From Isoetes taiwanensis (taxonomy: Eukaryota > Streptophyta > Lycopodiopsida > Isoetales > Isoetaceae), in the NCBI GenBank assembly GCA_021234155.1, contig JAJEKV010000041.1, positions 2,110,447 to 2,174,446 of the forward strand: a stretch of DNA of 64,000 nucleotides. The letters run 5' to 3'. Positions 1-13,199 of the stretch are shown here, in pieces. Position numbers and translations under genes: made by a program. The notes beneath the pieces were generated by a model. The model made no database searches and had not been told where the DNA came from. It was given only the letters and a program-made list of their open reading frames with translations. Positions within the stretch are counted from its first letter, which is position 1. Every line of letters starts with the position of its first letter.

Positions 1-1601
1 CAATGTCAAATATCTTCAAGTCTTCAAAACCATCTATAGAAGTCTTCCAAGAAAAAAATACTAAAAACTTCTAACATCACTTCATCTTCATCAATTATAG
101 GGTGGCAAGTCCCATCCAGGTCAGTGGCACCCTCGCTCTACTGCTTGGTATGGCGCTCTATCCCCTTCACATCACTTATAATTTTTCATCACATTTTACA
201 TAGGTCATGGGATGCTGCTGCCTTTCTAGGTCAGCACATCCATCATGCCATCCATAATCACTTAAATAAAAAATAAAACTTGTACAACTTCCTTTGATGC
301 AACTTCAACAATAAAGAAATTCAAACATTAGACTTCATTAGATTGCAAAAACAAAATGCCGACCATTGTATCTTCATCTTCTATCTTGGACTTCAAATAA
401 CTTGTTGGAAAATAAATAGTGCCTAGGGTCTTCCCATGGAATAAACAAACATCTTCGAAAAATATAGCACTTCATATCTCTACATGGACCTGAACTCATG
501 ATCTAGTAGTTGATAGCCACACAATTTATCCAACATGCCATGTGCACCATTATGAGATAAAAGGATTTTGATTTTTCCTATAACCTTTGCATTACATCAT
601 TCTTCATACCCCTTTTTTTTCATTTCTTTTTTTCCTTGCTTTAACACGGGTTTAGGGCATGGCCTTTTAGGGCGGTTAGGGTATGGTGCAACGGATGGAG
701 TAATCCGTGGAATGGAGATGGTTCGAAGCAAGCAAATACATCTAATGTTCTTCTAACTTCATCCATGGCAAAAGGCAATTTGGCACAATATGGCGAGAGG
801 TTTTCTCTGGTTTTACGGGGTTCTTGGCACCCGCACGGTTTGGCATGCTTGGAGGATTCGGAGGGTAAGAACTGGGTAATTTCTTCTAACTTTTCCTTCT
901 TTTTTGTGTTTTGTTTGTGGCATATTGAAATCAAAATGACCACTTTATGGAGTAAGGAAGAACTAGACAAAATGAATAGGGTTTTAAAGAGGATTTGAAA
1001 TGATTAATGTAGATGGCATCCTAAACAAAGGCAATCCAGAGCAGACATCCCGGTTGAAGATTCAAATTAGAAGGCTAGCTATGCAGATTTGGAGCAGAGA
1101 GGCTTAGGATAGCAATTAACATCCGAAGAAGATCGGCTTAAATTATTTTTTCTTAGCGATTTGGCTCTTTGTTTTATATGCGGTATGGCTTCAAGATAGA
1201 TGGCGGCAAGGCATATCAGATTTTCGAGGAAAAAGGTAAACCAATTCAAAGAGGAATCCGGAGGCTAGCTAGGAGCATTTGGCTATCTTCCATCAAATCA
1301 ACAAGAATATGTTTGGCTGTTTTTACTTTTATTGCTTCCATTAACAAGAACATAAATAAACAATTCAAATCATACCTCTGCAATAGGCTTCAAAGACATT
1401 TACAAACTTCCGATCTACCATTGATACACTACCATTCTTTGAACATCGTATTCTCCACTTGCACTTAAATGATATTCCATGGATACTGATTGCAACATAA
1501 TTATGTACCACTACCATCTTTGATCTAAAGATAAGAACTATCTTGCCCGCAAAGTGTTGCTTTCTCGCAATGCCCCCCAAAATATGTTAGCTTCTAAAAT
1601 A
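1..1601 (-). mobile_element. Non-autonomous LTR retroelement, internal region (cut by window start)
   Basis: Internal region of the same LTR element that is complete just downstream; the window edge cuts it. Its sequence recurs at 2430 and 4845 in the same orientation and at 6466-8118 inverted. I see no gag, protease, reverse transcriptase or integrase, so the element must have depended on enzymes made elsewhere (LARD/TRIM-like). Short open frames here match nothing I recognise. It is a fossil and looks young, because its copies are nearly identical. Confidence 0.7.
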
Positions 1602-2303
1602 TGTTAGCTTCTTCTACGCACCCAAGGAAAACTGAAGAACAAGCGCTAACTACAACAACCCAAGCAAATCTCAAGGTATATGAGATAGGCTAGGCCTCAC
1701 TCTACTGGCATCATAAATCACCAACATAATCATTCTTACACAAGTCTTTTGAGATTATAGAAATAGAGATAACAAATAGGAGAATCACATAATCATAATC
1801 AAAATATCATACTTCAACATAATAATATTCAACTGATCAAGAAACATACTCACAACTTCAAGAACTTTGCCCAGATGTCATCTTCCAAATTTGGGCCTCC
1901 CTTCTACACGAATTTTGGCTATCTTATAGAAAACTCTACTTGATCCTAGCCACTAGATCTAGGCAAATCACAACCTTAGATCCAAATTCTAACTACCATA
2001 AGTTCACTAGATTTTGCCACCTCAACTTCAAATCTAGGTCATCCAAACTTCTTTGCAACTACCATGCTTCCCCAGATTCATGACACATCATCAAATTATC
2101 AACCATTGAAAATATTTCTTAAGGACTTTAATACTCCTTCAAGTCCATAGGTTCCACTTCAGTACATCATAAATGCTTCCTCCACAATATTTGCACATTT
2201 TTTACATTTTCTCCACATTACACCCATATAATTCTCCATTTTTGCACACATTTCACCAATTTAGGCACATCATGAAAAAATAGTCAAGAAAAAACGCACA
2301 ACA
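1602..2303 (-). mobile_element. LTR of non-autonomous LTR retroelement (copy 1)
   Basis: On the minus strand this 702-bp block starts TGTTGTGCG and ends CTAACA, the usual TG...CA of plant LTRs. Just outside its 5' end (minus sense) lies a purine run ending in GGGGGGG, as expected for a polypurine tract. It is nearly identical to the blocks at 4017-4718 and 8246-8946, implying very recent activity or very recent tandem duplication. Confidence 0.75.
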
Positions 2304-4016
2304 TTATTCCCCCCCAAGATTATTCATCGTCCCGATGAATTCTTCAAAATCTTATATTTGATCTTCATGTCTTCAACTTGGTCCTCAAAAGTAGGTCGTA
2401 AAAATAGCATCACAACTTAGCAAAAATCCAATGTCAAAATGTCTTCAAGTCTTCAAAAACATCTATAGAAGTCTTCCAAGGAAAAAAAATACTAAAAACT
2501 TCTAACATCACTTCATCTTCATCAATTATAGGGTGGCAAGTCCCATCCAGGTCAGTGGCACCCTCGCTCTACTGCTTGGTATGGCGCTCTATCCCCTTCA
2601 CATCACTTATACTTTTTCATCACATTTTACATAGGTCATGGGATGCTGCTGCCTTTCTAGGTCAGCACATCCATCATGCCATCCATAATCACTTAAATAA
2701 AAAATAAAACTTGTACAACTTCCTTTGATGCAACTTCAACAATAAAGAAATTCAAACATTAGACTTCATTAGATTGCAAAAACAAAATGCCGACCATTGT
2801 ATCTTCATCTTCTATCTTGGACTTCAAATAACTTGTTGGAAAATAAATAGTGCCTAGGGTCTTCCCATGGAATAAACAAACATCTTCGAAAAATATAGCA
2901 CTTCATATCTCTACATGGACCTGAACTCATGATCTAGTAGTTGATAGCCACACAATTTATCCAACATGCCATGTGCACCATTATGAGATAAAAGGATTTT
3001 GATTTTTCCTATAACCTTTGCATTACATCATTCTTCATACCCCTTTTTTTTCATTTCTTTTTTTCCTTGCTACTTTCTGAACACGGGTTTAGGGGCATGG
3101 CCTTTAGGGCATCGGGATGGTCACGGATGGAGATATGGTGCAGAGAAGGCGACAGCAATCAAATGAATGGAATGTTCTTCAGAAAACTTCATCCATCGGT
3201 GAAGATTGGGTATGGCAAAAGGCAACAGGGCTGGAGGCTCTTCTCTTTTCTCATCTCGGTTTTTGGAGGGATTAAGGTATTTGGCATGCTTGGAGGATTT
3301 GGGAGGGTGAGAATTTCTTCTTGGTTTTCTTTCTTCCTTGTTTTTGTGTTTTATTTGTATATTAGGTTGAATCAAATGATGTCGGGATATGGCAGATAAG
3401 GAAGAACTGAATAGGGTTTTGATAGAACTTTAAAATGGTATCTGGGGTGAAGATATGGCGGCAAAGGTCATTCACGGTTGAAGATCCAAATTAGAAGGCT
3501 ATTCATATTTACGCAAAGCATAGATTCGAGGCAATTAACATCTGAGGAAGATCAAACGAAATTATTTTTTTCTTAGTCTTGGCTCTTTGTTTATATGCAG
3601 GTATGGCCGAAGAAGATAGATATGGGCAGCGATTTAAGGCCTTCGGATTTTAGATTTTCAGAAAAAGGTAAACCAATTCAATGGGCTATGAGGCTAGCAT
3701 GCATATCTTTACTCAAATCAACAAGAATATGTATTTTTTTTTTTACTTTTTTGGCATTCCATTCAATCATTGTGGCCTGGCATAACAAAATAAAACATTC
3801 AATTTCATACCTGCTGCAAGGCTTCAGCACATTTACAAACTTCGATCTACCATTGATACACTACCATTCTTTGAACATCGTATTCTCCACTTGCACTTAA
3901 ATGATATTCCATGGATCTTGATTGCAACATAATTATGTACCACTACCATCTTTGATCTAAAGATAAGAACTATCTTGCCCGCAAAGTGTTGCTTTCTCGC
4001 AATGCCCCCCAAAATA
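2304..4016 (-). mobile_element. LTR retroelement internal region between two LTRs
   Basis: A 1.7-kb internal region bounded on both sides by 702-bp LTRs, so 1602-4718 reads LTR-internal-LTR on the minus strand. It has no recognisable retroelement protein. The polypurine tract lies beside the LTR at 2303. I could not identify a standard primer-binding site beside the LTR at 4017. The stretch around 3070-3600 is the least conserved between copies. Confidence 0.7.
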
Positions 4017-4718
4017 TGTTAGCATCTTCTACGCACCCAAGGAAAACTGAAGAACAAGCGCTAACTACAACAACCCAAGCAAATCTCAAGGTATATGAGA
4101 TAGGCTAGGCCTCACTCTACTGGCATCATAAATCACCAACATAATCATTCTTACACAAGTCTTTTGAGATTATAGAAATAGAGATAACAAATAGGAGAAT
4201 CACATAATCATAATCAAAATATCATACTTCAACATAATAATATTCAACTGATCAAGAAACATACTCACAACTTCAAGAACTTTGCCCAGATGTCATCTTC
4301 CAAATTTGGGCCTCCCTTCTACACGAATTTTGGCTATCTTATAGAAAACTCTACTTGATCCTAGCCACTAGATCTAGGCAAATCACAACCTTAGATCCAA
4401 ATTCTAACTACCATAAGTTCACTAGATTTTGCCACCTCAACTTCAAATCTAGGTCATCCAAACTTCTTTGCAACTACCATGCTTCCCCAGATTCATGACA
4501 CATCATCAAATTATCAACCATTGAAAATATTTCTTAAGGACTTTAATACTCCTTCAAGTCCATAGGTTCCACTTCAGTACATCATAAATGCTTCCTCCAC
4601 AATATTTGCACATTTTTTACATTTTCTCCACATTACACCCATATAATTCTCCATTTTTGCACACATTTCACCAATTTAGGCACATCATGAAAAAATAGTC
4701 AAGAAAAAACGCACAACA
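4017..4718 (-). mobile_element. LTR of non-autonomous LTR retroelement (copy 2)
   Basis: This 702-bp block with TG...CA ends is almost identical to the LTRs at 1602 and 8246. It is shared by the internal regions on either side, so the array reads internal-LTR-internal-LTR-internal. That pattern is usually produced by unequal recombination between LTRs. Confidence 0.75.
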
Positions 4719-6465
4719 TTATTCCCCCCCAAGATTATTCATCGTCCCGATGAATTCTTCAAAATCTTATATTTGATCTTCATGTCTTCAACTTGGTCCT
4801 CAAAAGTAGGTCGTAAAAATAGCATCACAACTTAGCAAAAATCCAATGTCAAAATATCTTCAAGTCTTCAAAACCATCTATAGAAGTCTTCCAAGAAAAA
4901 AATACTAAAAACTTCTAACATCACTTCATCTTCATCAATTATAGGGTGGCAAGTCCCATCCAGGTCAGTGGCACCCTCGCTCTACTGCCCGGTATGGCGC
5001 TCTATCCCCTTCACATCACTTATAATTTTTCATCACATTTTACATAGGTCATGGGATGCTGCTGCCTTTCTAGGTCAGCACATCCATCATGCCATCCATA
5101 ATCACTTAAATAAAAAATAAAACTTGTACAACTTCCTTTGATGCAACTTCAACAATAAAGAAATTCAAACATTAGACTTCATTAGATTGCAAAAACAAAA
5201 TGCCGACCATTGTATCTTCATCTTCTATCTTGGACTTCAAATAACTTGTTGGAAAATAAATAGTGCCTAGGGTCTTCCCATGGAATAAACAAACATCTTC
5301 GAAAAATATAGCACTTCATATCTCTACATGGACTTGAACTCATGATCTAGTAGTTGATAGCCACACAATTTATCCAACATGCCATGTGCACCATTATGAG
5401 GTAAAAGGATTTTGATTTTTCCTATAACCTTTGCATTACATCATTCTTCATACCCCTTTTTTTTCATTTCTTTTTTTTTTTTCCTTACTCTGAACACGGG
5501 TTTAGGGCATGGCCTTTAAATGTCTTGGCGTGGGGTTAGGGTATGGTTAAGTCCGGATGGTGAATGGAGATGGCGGTTGGGTGAAGCAAAAAAGTCGTCG
5601 GGGCTATGGCGAACGGTGAAGATTCAGGTATGGCAAAAACTTCTGGGCACTAAATATGATAGCTTTTAAGTAAATCGGGGGTTTTACATCTCGGTTCACG
5701 CGGCGATTTGGCATGTGGAGGATTACGGCTTAGGGTAGGCTGGGTAAAGGGCTTTCTAACTTCTTCCTGGTTTTTTTGTGTTTTGTTTGTATCGAGGTTG
5801 AATTCAAATGATGTCGGCTTATGGCGAAGGAAGAACTAGACAAAATATGATAGAACATTAAAAGTCGGATTTTGGGGATTTTTGTAGATGGCATCTTGAG
5901 GGGCAATCAGGCGATCCGCGGTTGAAGAAGCAAATTAGAAGGCTAGCTATGCATTTGGAGCGAGGCGGGCTTGAAGCAATTATTCAAGAAGATCAAAGCG
6001 AAATTATTTTTTCTTAGTCTTGGCTCTTTGTTTATATCACGGTATGGGCTGAAGATAGATGAAAGCGAGGCAAAGGCAAAAATTTGTAGATTTTTTGAAA
6101 AAGGTAAACCAATTCAAAGAGTGTCTCATGGAGGCTAGCTATTCTTTGGCTATCTTTACTCAAATCAACAAGAATATGTAAAATATTTTTCTTTTTAGGA
6201 GCATTTGCTTCCATTCTTCATGTTGGCCAGGCATAAATAAAAACATTCAATTTCATACCTACGCAATAGGCTTGACACATTTACAAACTTCTGATCTACC
6301 ATTGATACACTACCATTCTTTGAACGTATTCTCCACTTGCACTTAAATGATATTCCATGGATCGATTGCAACATAATTATGTACCACTACCATCTTTGAT
6401 CTAAAGATAAGAACTATCTTGCCCTTAAAGTGTTGCTTTCTCCAATGCCCCCAAAATATGTTAGC
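4719..6465 (-). mobile_element. LTR retroelement internal region ending at a head-to-head junction
   Basis: Third copy of the internal region. At about 6460-6472 it meets an inverted copy of itself, with almost no LTR left between the two 5' internal ends. The two arms (about 4719-6465 and 6466-8245) form a large inverted repeat. Confidence 0.7.
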
Positions 6466-8245
6466 TTCACTTTGGGGGCATTTGAAAGCAAACATTTATG
6501 GCAAGATAGTTCTTATCTTAGATCAAAGATGGTAGTGGTACATAATTATGTTGCAACGAGATCCATGGAATATCATTTAAGTGCAAGTGGAGAATACGAT
6601 GTTCAAAGAATGGTAGTGTATCAATGGTAGATCAGAAGTTTGTAAATGTCTGTCAAGCCTATTGCGTGAGGTATGATTTGAATGTTTTTATTTATGTGGC
6701 CAAAGACAATAAGAATGGAAGCAATAAAAGTAAAACAGATTTACATATTCTTGTTGATTTGAGTAAAGATAGCCAAAAGAATAGCTAGCCTCCATTCCTC
6801 TCTTTGAATTGGTTTACCTTTTTCTCGAAAATCTACAGCCTTTGCCTTGCTCGGGCCTTCATCTATCTTCAAGCCATACCGATATAAACAAAGAGCCAAG
6901 ACTAAGAAAAAATAATTTCGCTTTGATCTTCTTGATGTAAAGATTGCTTCAAGCCCTCTATAGCCTGCTCCAAACGGGCATAGCTAGCCTTCTAATTTGC
7001 TTCTTCAACCGCGGATCGCCTCGATTGCCCCTGCTTAGGATGCCATCTACACAATCACCCAAAATCCGAATTTTAATGTTCTATCATATTTTGTCTAGTT
7101 CTTCCTTCTGCCATAAGCCGACATCATTTGGAATTCAACCTGTATACAAACAAAACACAAAAAATAAGGAAGAAGTTAGAAAGCCCTTTACCCAGTTCTT
7201 ACCCTAAGCCAGAATCCTCCAAGCATGCCAAATCGCGTCGCGGTGCAATCCCCGCGGTAAAACCCAGATTTACTTTAAAGCTACTGCCATAGCCGCCAAA
7301 GCCCGGTTGCCTTTTGCCATACCCAGATCTTCACCGCTCGCCATAGCCCTCTGACGACTTTCTCATTTCACCTCTGAACCGCCATCTCCATTCACGGATT
7401 TCGGCTCATTGCTTTCGCTGCACCATACCCTAACCGGCTTGGCCACGCCAAGCATTTAAAGGCTATGCCCTAAACCCGTGTTCGTGAGTAAGGAAAAAAG
7501 AAATGAAAAAAGGGGTATGAAGAATGATGTAATGCAAAGGTTATAGGAAAAATCAAAATCCTTTTACCTCATAATGGTGCACATGGCATGTTGGATAAAT
7601 TGTGTGGCTATCAACTACTAGATCATGAGTTCAAGTCCATGTAGAGATATGAAGTGCTATATTTTTCAAGATGTTTGTTTATTCCATGGGAAGACCCTAG
7701 GCACTATTTATTTTCCAACAAGTTATTTGAAGTCCAAGATAGAAGATGAAGATACAATGGTCGCATTTTGTTTTTGCAATCTAATGAAGTCTAATGTTTG
7801 AATTTCTTTATTGTTGAAGTTGCATCAAAGGAAGTTGTACAAGTTTTTTTTTTATTTAAGTGATTATGGATGGCATGATGGATGTGCTGACCTAGAAAGG
7901 CAAAGAAAGATCCCATGACCTATGTAAAATGTGATGAAAAATTATAAGTGATGTGAAGGGGATAGAGCGCCTGGGGTAAGAGAGCGAGGGTGCCACTGAC
8001 CTGGATGGGACTTGCCACCCTATAATTGATGAAGATGAAGTGATGTTAGAAGTTTTTAGTATTTTTTTCTTGGAAGACTTCTATAGATGGTTTTGAAGAC
8101 TTGAAGATATTTTGACATTGGATTTTTGCTAAGTTGTGATGCTATTTTTACGACCTACTTTTGAGGACCAAGTTGAAGACATGAAGATCAAATATAAGAT
8201 TTTGAAGAATTCATCGGGACGATGAATAATCTTGGGGGGGAATAA
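6466..8245 (+). mobile_element. LTR retroelement internal region, inverted copy
   Basis: Reverse complement of the 4719-6465 arm. The plus strand is the element's sense strand here. The polypurine tract CTTGGGGGGG (8231-8240) directly precedes the LTR at 8246. No retroelement proteins are seen. The 1.7-kb length matches the other internal copies. Confidence 0.7.
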
Positions 8246-8946
8246 TGTTGTGCGTTTTTTCTTGACTATTTTTTCATGATGTGCCTAAATTGGTGAAATG
8301 TGTGCAAAAATGGAGAATTATATGGGTGTAATGTGGAGAAAATGTAAAAAATGTGCAAATATTGTGGAGGAAGCATTTATGATGTACTGAAGTGGAACCT
8401 ATGGACTTGAAGGAGTATTAAAGTCCTTAAGAAATATTTTCAATGGTTGATAATTTGATGATGTGTCATGAATCTGGGGAAGCATGGTAGTTGCAAAGAA
8501 GTTTGGATGACCTAGATTTGAAGTTGAGGTGGCAAAATCTAGTGAACTTATGGTAGTTAGAATTTGGATCTAAGGTTGTGATTTGCCTAGATCTAGTGGC
8601 TAGGATCAAGTAGAGTTTTCTATAAGATAGCCAAAATTCGTGTAGAAGGGAGGCCCAAATTTGGAAGATGACATCTGGGCAAAGTTCTTGAAGTGTGAGT
8701 ATGTTTCTTGATCAGTTGAATATTATTATGTTGAAGTATGATATTTTGATTATGATTATGTGATTCTCCTATTTGTTATCTCTATTTCTATAATCTCAAA
8801 AGACTTGTGTAAGAATGATTATGTTGGTGATTTATGATGCTAGTAGAGTGAGGCCTAGCCTATCTCATATACCTTGAGATTTGCTTGGGTTGTTGTAGTT
8901 AGCGCTTGTTCTTCAGTTTTCCTTGGGTGCGTAGAAGATGCTAACA
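8246..8946 (+). mobile_element. LTR of the inverted LTR retroelement copy
   Basis: A 701-bp block starting TGTTGTGCG and ending GATGCTAACA. It ends exactly where a 318-bp sequence found again at 19187 begins, so this is the outer border of the retroelement cluster. Confidence 0.75.
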
Positions 8947-9264
8947 GGACTCTGATGAGATAAGAGGATGTTCAGACATGGGCTCAGAGTACTCCATTGT
9001 GTATTTCATACTCTGATGTAGAGCATTTTGATGATCCGCTGATTGCAAAAATGACATTTTGTTTGCAAAGCACAGCTCTAGAAAATGAGGAGAGACATAT
9101 GGCAGCTCTCCAATTCTTTTCTAAACGAATATAAGCAAGGCTATGATCATGATAGCCAGCAGAAATATGAGGAGATGAAGCTGCCCATTTCGTCCTAAAA
9201 TGAAGATGATCTTGGGTCTAAAATCAACGTAAACCAGGTATGGCAGTGATCCTTGTTATAAAGC
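8947..9264. repeat. 318-bp dispersed direct repeat, copy 1
   Basis: By eye identical to 19187-19504. It starts right after the retroelement LTR. One frame on the plus strand reads like coding sequence (SEYSIVYFIL, then DVEHFDDPLIAKMTFCLQ) but has stops, and a possible donor (CCAG|GTATGG) lies near 9237. It may be a copied exon region. I do not recognise a protein family. An assembly join between similar sequences is an alternative. Confidence 0.7.
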
Positions 9265-9593
9265 TCTCTTCAGCTCTGCTCTGCTATGAAATGTCCTTTC
9301 ATTAACATTATGGCTACATTAAAGCTTTTGGCTGATATTGGAGGAAGAAGGCAACCCTCTGCAAGGTGAACCTTTTCTATTGTCAAACATTTTCACTATA
9401 TAATAATATTAATGATGAAAAATGCATTCTGCAAGCAAGACCGATTTGTTAGATGTAATCTAAGATGATATCCATCAGTGTCATTAGATGGAGCATGCAA
9501 GGGCATCCGTGAGTTTGAAGTTGAAATTGCATCCCTTGTTGCTTAGTTGTCCTATACACTTTTCTAAAAATTAATAGTAGGTGATCTAAGATC

Positions 9594-9740
9594 TCTCTCA
9601 TATATAGTATCCATGCACACTTTTCTCTGTGGCCAAAACTAATTTTTGTATTCACAAAGAAAAGTATCTCTCACATATAGTATTCATGCACACTTTTCTC
9701 TGTGGCCAAAACTATTTTTTGTATTCACAAAGAAAAGTAT
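9594..9740. repeat. Tandem duplication, 2 x 73 bp
   Basis: Two adjacent 73-bp units, each running from TCTCTCA through ACACTTTTCTCTGTGGCC to GAAAAGTAT. They differ at only a few positions. Confidence 0.8.
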
Positions 9741-11010
9741 CTAGTGTATAAATCTATCTCTTAGTGGTTACGTACATGAAATCTATAGAACTTCATTCAC
9801 AAGTACTAAATCTGAAGCTATTACGGTCCTGCATGCACAAACAGAAGAAGACAGGAGTACTAACTAAAAATATCTTACGCATAATTGCCTTCAAGCTGAT
9901 GGAACCCCTGTGTTGATATTTAGCTCCATAACATATCTACTACCATGCTCAGATTGTTTTGAACAATGATAAGTATTGTTCACGCATCTTGAAACATGGA
10001 ATCTATAAAAGCATTACATAAACATGCTTACCATTTAAATAGTTTTCATCACTTCATCCACCAGATACTGCAGCTCTGCAAATTATGGATATCAAATCAA
10101 AATTAATATCAAATTTGCATCTCAATACCCGTATAGAGAGGAGTCTCGGTATTTCATATTCCAAAACCTTAGGCGGACCTGTATTCCATGTTTCAAAATC
10201 ATAGGCACCCCTAGTCATAAATGACCATAATCGAAACAGGAGGCACCCAGACGCTCCAACATGTAATCTGGGCCATACGATGGACAGATCGGTCCAGGGT
10301 GCACCTCATTTAGAATATGTAGTATTAGCATTCTACTTAAGTTCATCAAAGCTGGAAAATTTATTTCACTTTCAAACTTTTGCATATTAGATGCGCAACT
10401 GAAAAGCAAGAACAAGATGCCTCTGTATACATCGATTGCCAACAATATTATAATTGGTGAATTTGAATAAGTTGCATCCTTTTGAAAGCGTTATGTCAAA
10501 CTAATTATATGTTTCAAGTTTGGTTCAACATTGTGAATTTTTAGTTCAAATAGACGAAAAATTCAAGTGTTGGTGAAGATCATTGACAAATATCTTGCTT
10601 TTGCAATGATTTTCTTCTCCCCCCTTTTCAGTGATCAGGCATTCTCCTATATAAATATCAATTGTTATAGTTATGCTGGATATGCTTTATTAGAGCATTT
10701 TGCAAATGCATGATTATTGGAAAAAGCATTCTATGAAATAATGGATGCAAAATTATTCCAGATGCCATTATGATTGATATTATTATGGTTAAAGCAATGC
10801 ATTGCAGCTACGAGATTGCTTCTCAATAGTCACCTTTTTTCTGCAGATGACCAACTTTGAGATTCGGAAGCCAAAATGTATGCCCTTCTTAACTTGATGT
10901 TAGAGGGTCATGTTATCAAAGTTAATACAACAACCTTATTAACAATACAACTTACTTTTGAAACCATCTTAGCTAATTGTTAATATCTAGGACTTTTTGC
11001 ATAAGGTAAA
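9741..11010. other. Intergenic DNA without recognised features
   Basis: AT-rich DNA with many stops in all frames. Short open frames such as 10215-10445 (minus) resemble nothing I know. Confidence 0.5.
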
Positions 11011-11880
11011 TTTTTTTTTTGAAGGACGAAAGCCAAAAAGTTTATTAATCAGATAAAAAGTACAAAATTTACATGTCTCATCTAACTGTGTAAGCACATA
11101 AAGATGCCACGGGAGCACGAGCCTGGAACACAATGTACTTACTCCATAATAGGAGACTAATAATAAGAATCAATTCGAAGATACTGTATCCAGATGTGTT
11201 CCATCATTTTTGATTCAAGGGAGGAACACTCGTAGGCTGTCAATATCGTTTTCTGGGCCACCGTAATAACACCACGTGCAGAAGAATTAATGCCCTGAAA
11301 GATGTGGTGTCTGCGACGCTCCCATATCGACCATAGGAGCCAATCAGAACCAAGATGGAATGCCCTTTGTTTAGCTGGAGGCCATGCGTTGGGATAGGAC
11401 ACCAAGAGGATGCATCGGCCGTCCAAGGTACTGTTAAACAAACCTTGTAGCCATGACCATGCTGATTGAACCTCAGGACAATCAAAGAGACAATGCTCAA
11501 GAGTCTCAATATCCGAAAGACAGAGTGGGCATACTGCAGATAAGCGAGGATCATAGCGATGTTGGAAGGCATTAACCCGCAGGCACCTGTGGATAACCTG
11601 CCACCTATCCCAAAGCTATCGCCATGTACGACACAAAGTGGGCTGTGGAGCCTGTAGGTGCCACCCATCTGGCAATTGGAGGGGCTGTGGTGCTAAAAGA
11701 AGGCAATATACTGATCTGACAAAGTGCTTGCCTTTGTGAATATTTTCATGACAGTCCCATGGCACCCTTTCAGCAACACCAACTTGCACTATAAGAGGCA
11801 AATTTTTTGCGACCTTCTCCCATAGAGATACATCCCAACGAGAGAGAAGGAACTTTGCCTGAAATTCAGGCCACTTTTGG
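11011..11880 (-). mobile_element. 5'-truncated L1-type LINE, C-terminal end with zf-RVT domain and poly(A)
   Basis: The minus strand encodes the end of a plant L1-type ORF2. A tract reading WPEFQAKFLLSRWD...ERVPWDCHENIHKGKHFVRSVY is followed, past one in-frame stop (TAG near 11620), by LWDRWQVIHRCLRVNAFQ, then the zinc-binding motif CPLCLSDIETLEHCLFDCP and WLLWSIWERRRHHIFQG. The CxxC...HCxxxxC pattern is the reverse-transcriptase-associated zinc-binding domain (zf-RVT). After the stop (minus, about 11157) the 3' end reads TTTATTAATCAG-type sequence (plus strand), then a T10 run at 11011-11020, which is the poly(A) tail. No reverse transcriptase core or endonuclease is present, so this is a dead, 5'-truncated copy. 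The 5' limit is approximate. Confidence 0.8.
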
Positions 11881-11889
11881 GGGCAGAAT

Positions 11890-13140
11890 TGAGGCTAGGA
11901 CCCCAATTTGCCCTCTAAACTTGGCAAGTCCCCCTTGGCCAATGGATTTGGGTCAGGTGGCACTGCCCTATTGGTTGATTTTAACTAATTAATAACTTAG
12001 TTAGCTTAATTAGATTATTTATCCACTAATATTTTAGCATAGCTAATGAAAACCCTTTTAGGTTAGCCCAAATTATCCCCTATTGACCCTTAAATTATCC
12101 TGGTGACGTCCATAGTATGTATATATATACCGTATAAATACCTGGAACGTCACAATTTTCTGGCAAGGTGCATTGCCTCTGTTGCCACACGTTTTTCATG
12201 GTCTAAGTTGCAGCAATTTTCAGAGTAGAAAAAGGATGATGTATTTTTATTCTTCTACCTGAATAGAAAGGACCATCCTCTAACACTACCATGGCCTTAG
12301 ATATATCTTGCACTTCCAAAAACTAGTAAACTCGATACCGGACGTGACAAAGGCAGTCATCTGCAGCAACACATTCACCAACAGCCCTTGATCCTCCAGC
12401 TGTTGCAGATGAGAGAACATGTTTTTCTAGAAGTGTCACAAACTCTTCACTGCACATAATAACAACTCTAACCCATAACCTTTATTTTCACGAAATACAA
12501 TATCACAATCTCTTTGTGCTTATGCAATGGAAGGAAGAAAGATATGTGACAGAGCAGCAATATAAGCACCACCATATGAGATTCCTCTCCTACATAGCCC
12601 TTTAACATGGCAATTCATCTGAACAATTTAATATCTTCTAGGATTAAATAAAGCAGACAACCAGTCTTGTCTCCTCCGATTCATAGACTTCGGGTAACCA
12701 ATATGCACTTGGTCTCACTTGTCAATTACAAAGGAGGCCGTAGTTGGTTTCTACATTTTAGCAAAACCTGATTCCTTGGTTCCCTTGACAGCAACGGAAA
12801 CTTAATCCACATCTATCCAATCTAGTAGCTGAAAACGAATAACAATTTGGCCAAAAAAAGTTATGGAGGGATTAATTCAGACTACCGGAGTGGAGAAAAA
12901 TGGCGGATACTTGGTGGGCAAAAGGTTGGATAGGCATGGTAAGATTAACTAGCCGGATTGAATGAGGGACGCATTGGGCTACATATCATGCCTTGGGCGC
13001 TGCAATTCCTTCCTCATTCATTCATCAGTGATAGAATGGATGGAAGGATTTAGGGCTTGCCATAGCCTTCCCTGCTTCTGTCCAACAAAACATATTCACA
13101 TTCAGTGACCAAAGGATTAACGGCAATAGCAAGTTTGGAG
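11890..13140. other. Non-coding stretch with one TATA-like site
   Basis: No gene is recognised. The tract around 12110-12145 has TATATATA and GTATAAATACC, which resembles a core promoter, but no open reading frame of note follows. Confidence 0.3.
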
Positions 13141-13145
13141 CAGTT

Positions 13146-13194
13146 TTTAGCATATTCCAAGTATATGCCACCACATACTTGGAATATGCCAAAA
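13146..13194. repeat. Near-perfect hairpin, about 24-bp stem
   Basis: The arms TTTTTAGCATATTCCAAG and its partner around 13171-13194 pair over about 24 bp with two mismatches and a loop of only a few bases. It could be a tiny MITE remnant or a foldback. It is shorter than a typical plant miRNA precursor. Confidence 0.7.
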
Positions 13195-13199
13195 ATCCA

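Noticed and set aside
12105-12150. Core promoter at 12134 (TATA-like)
   Set aside because: TA-rich context, no downstream gene; kept only as a remark.
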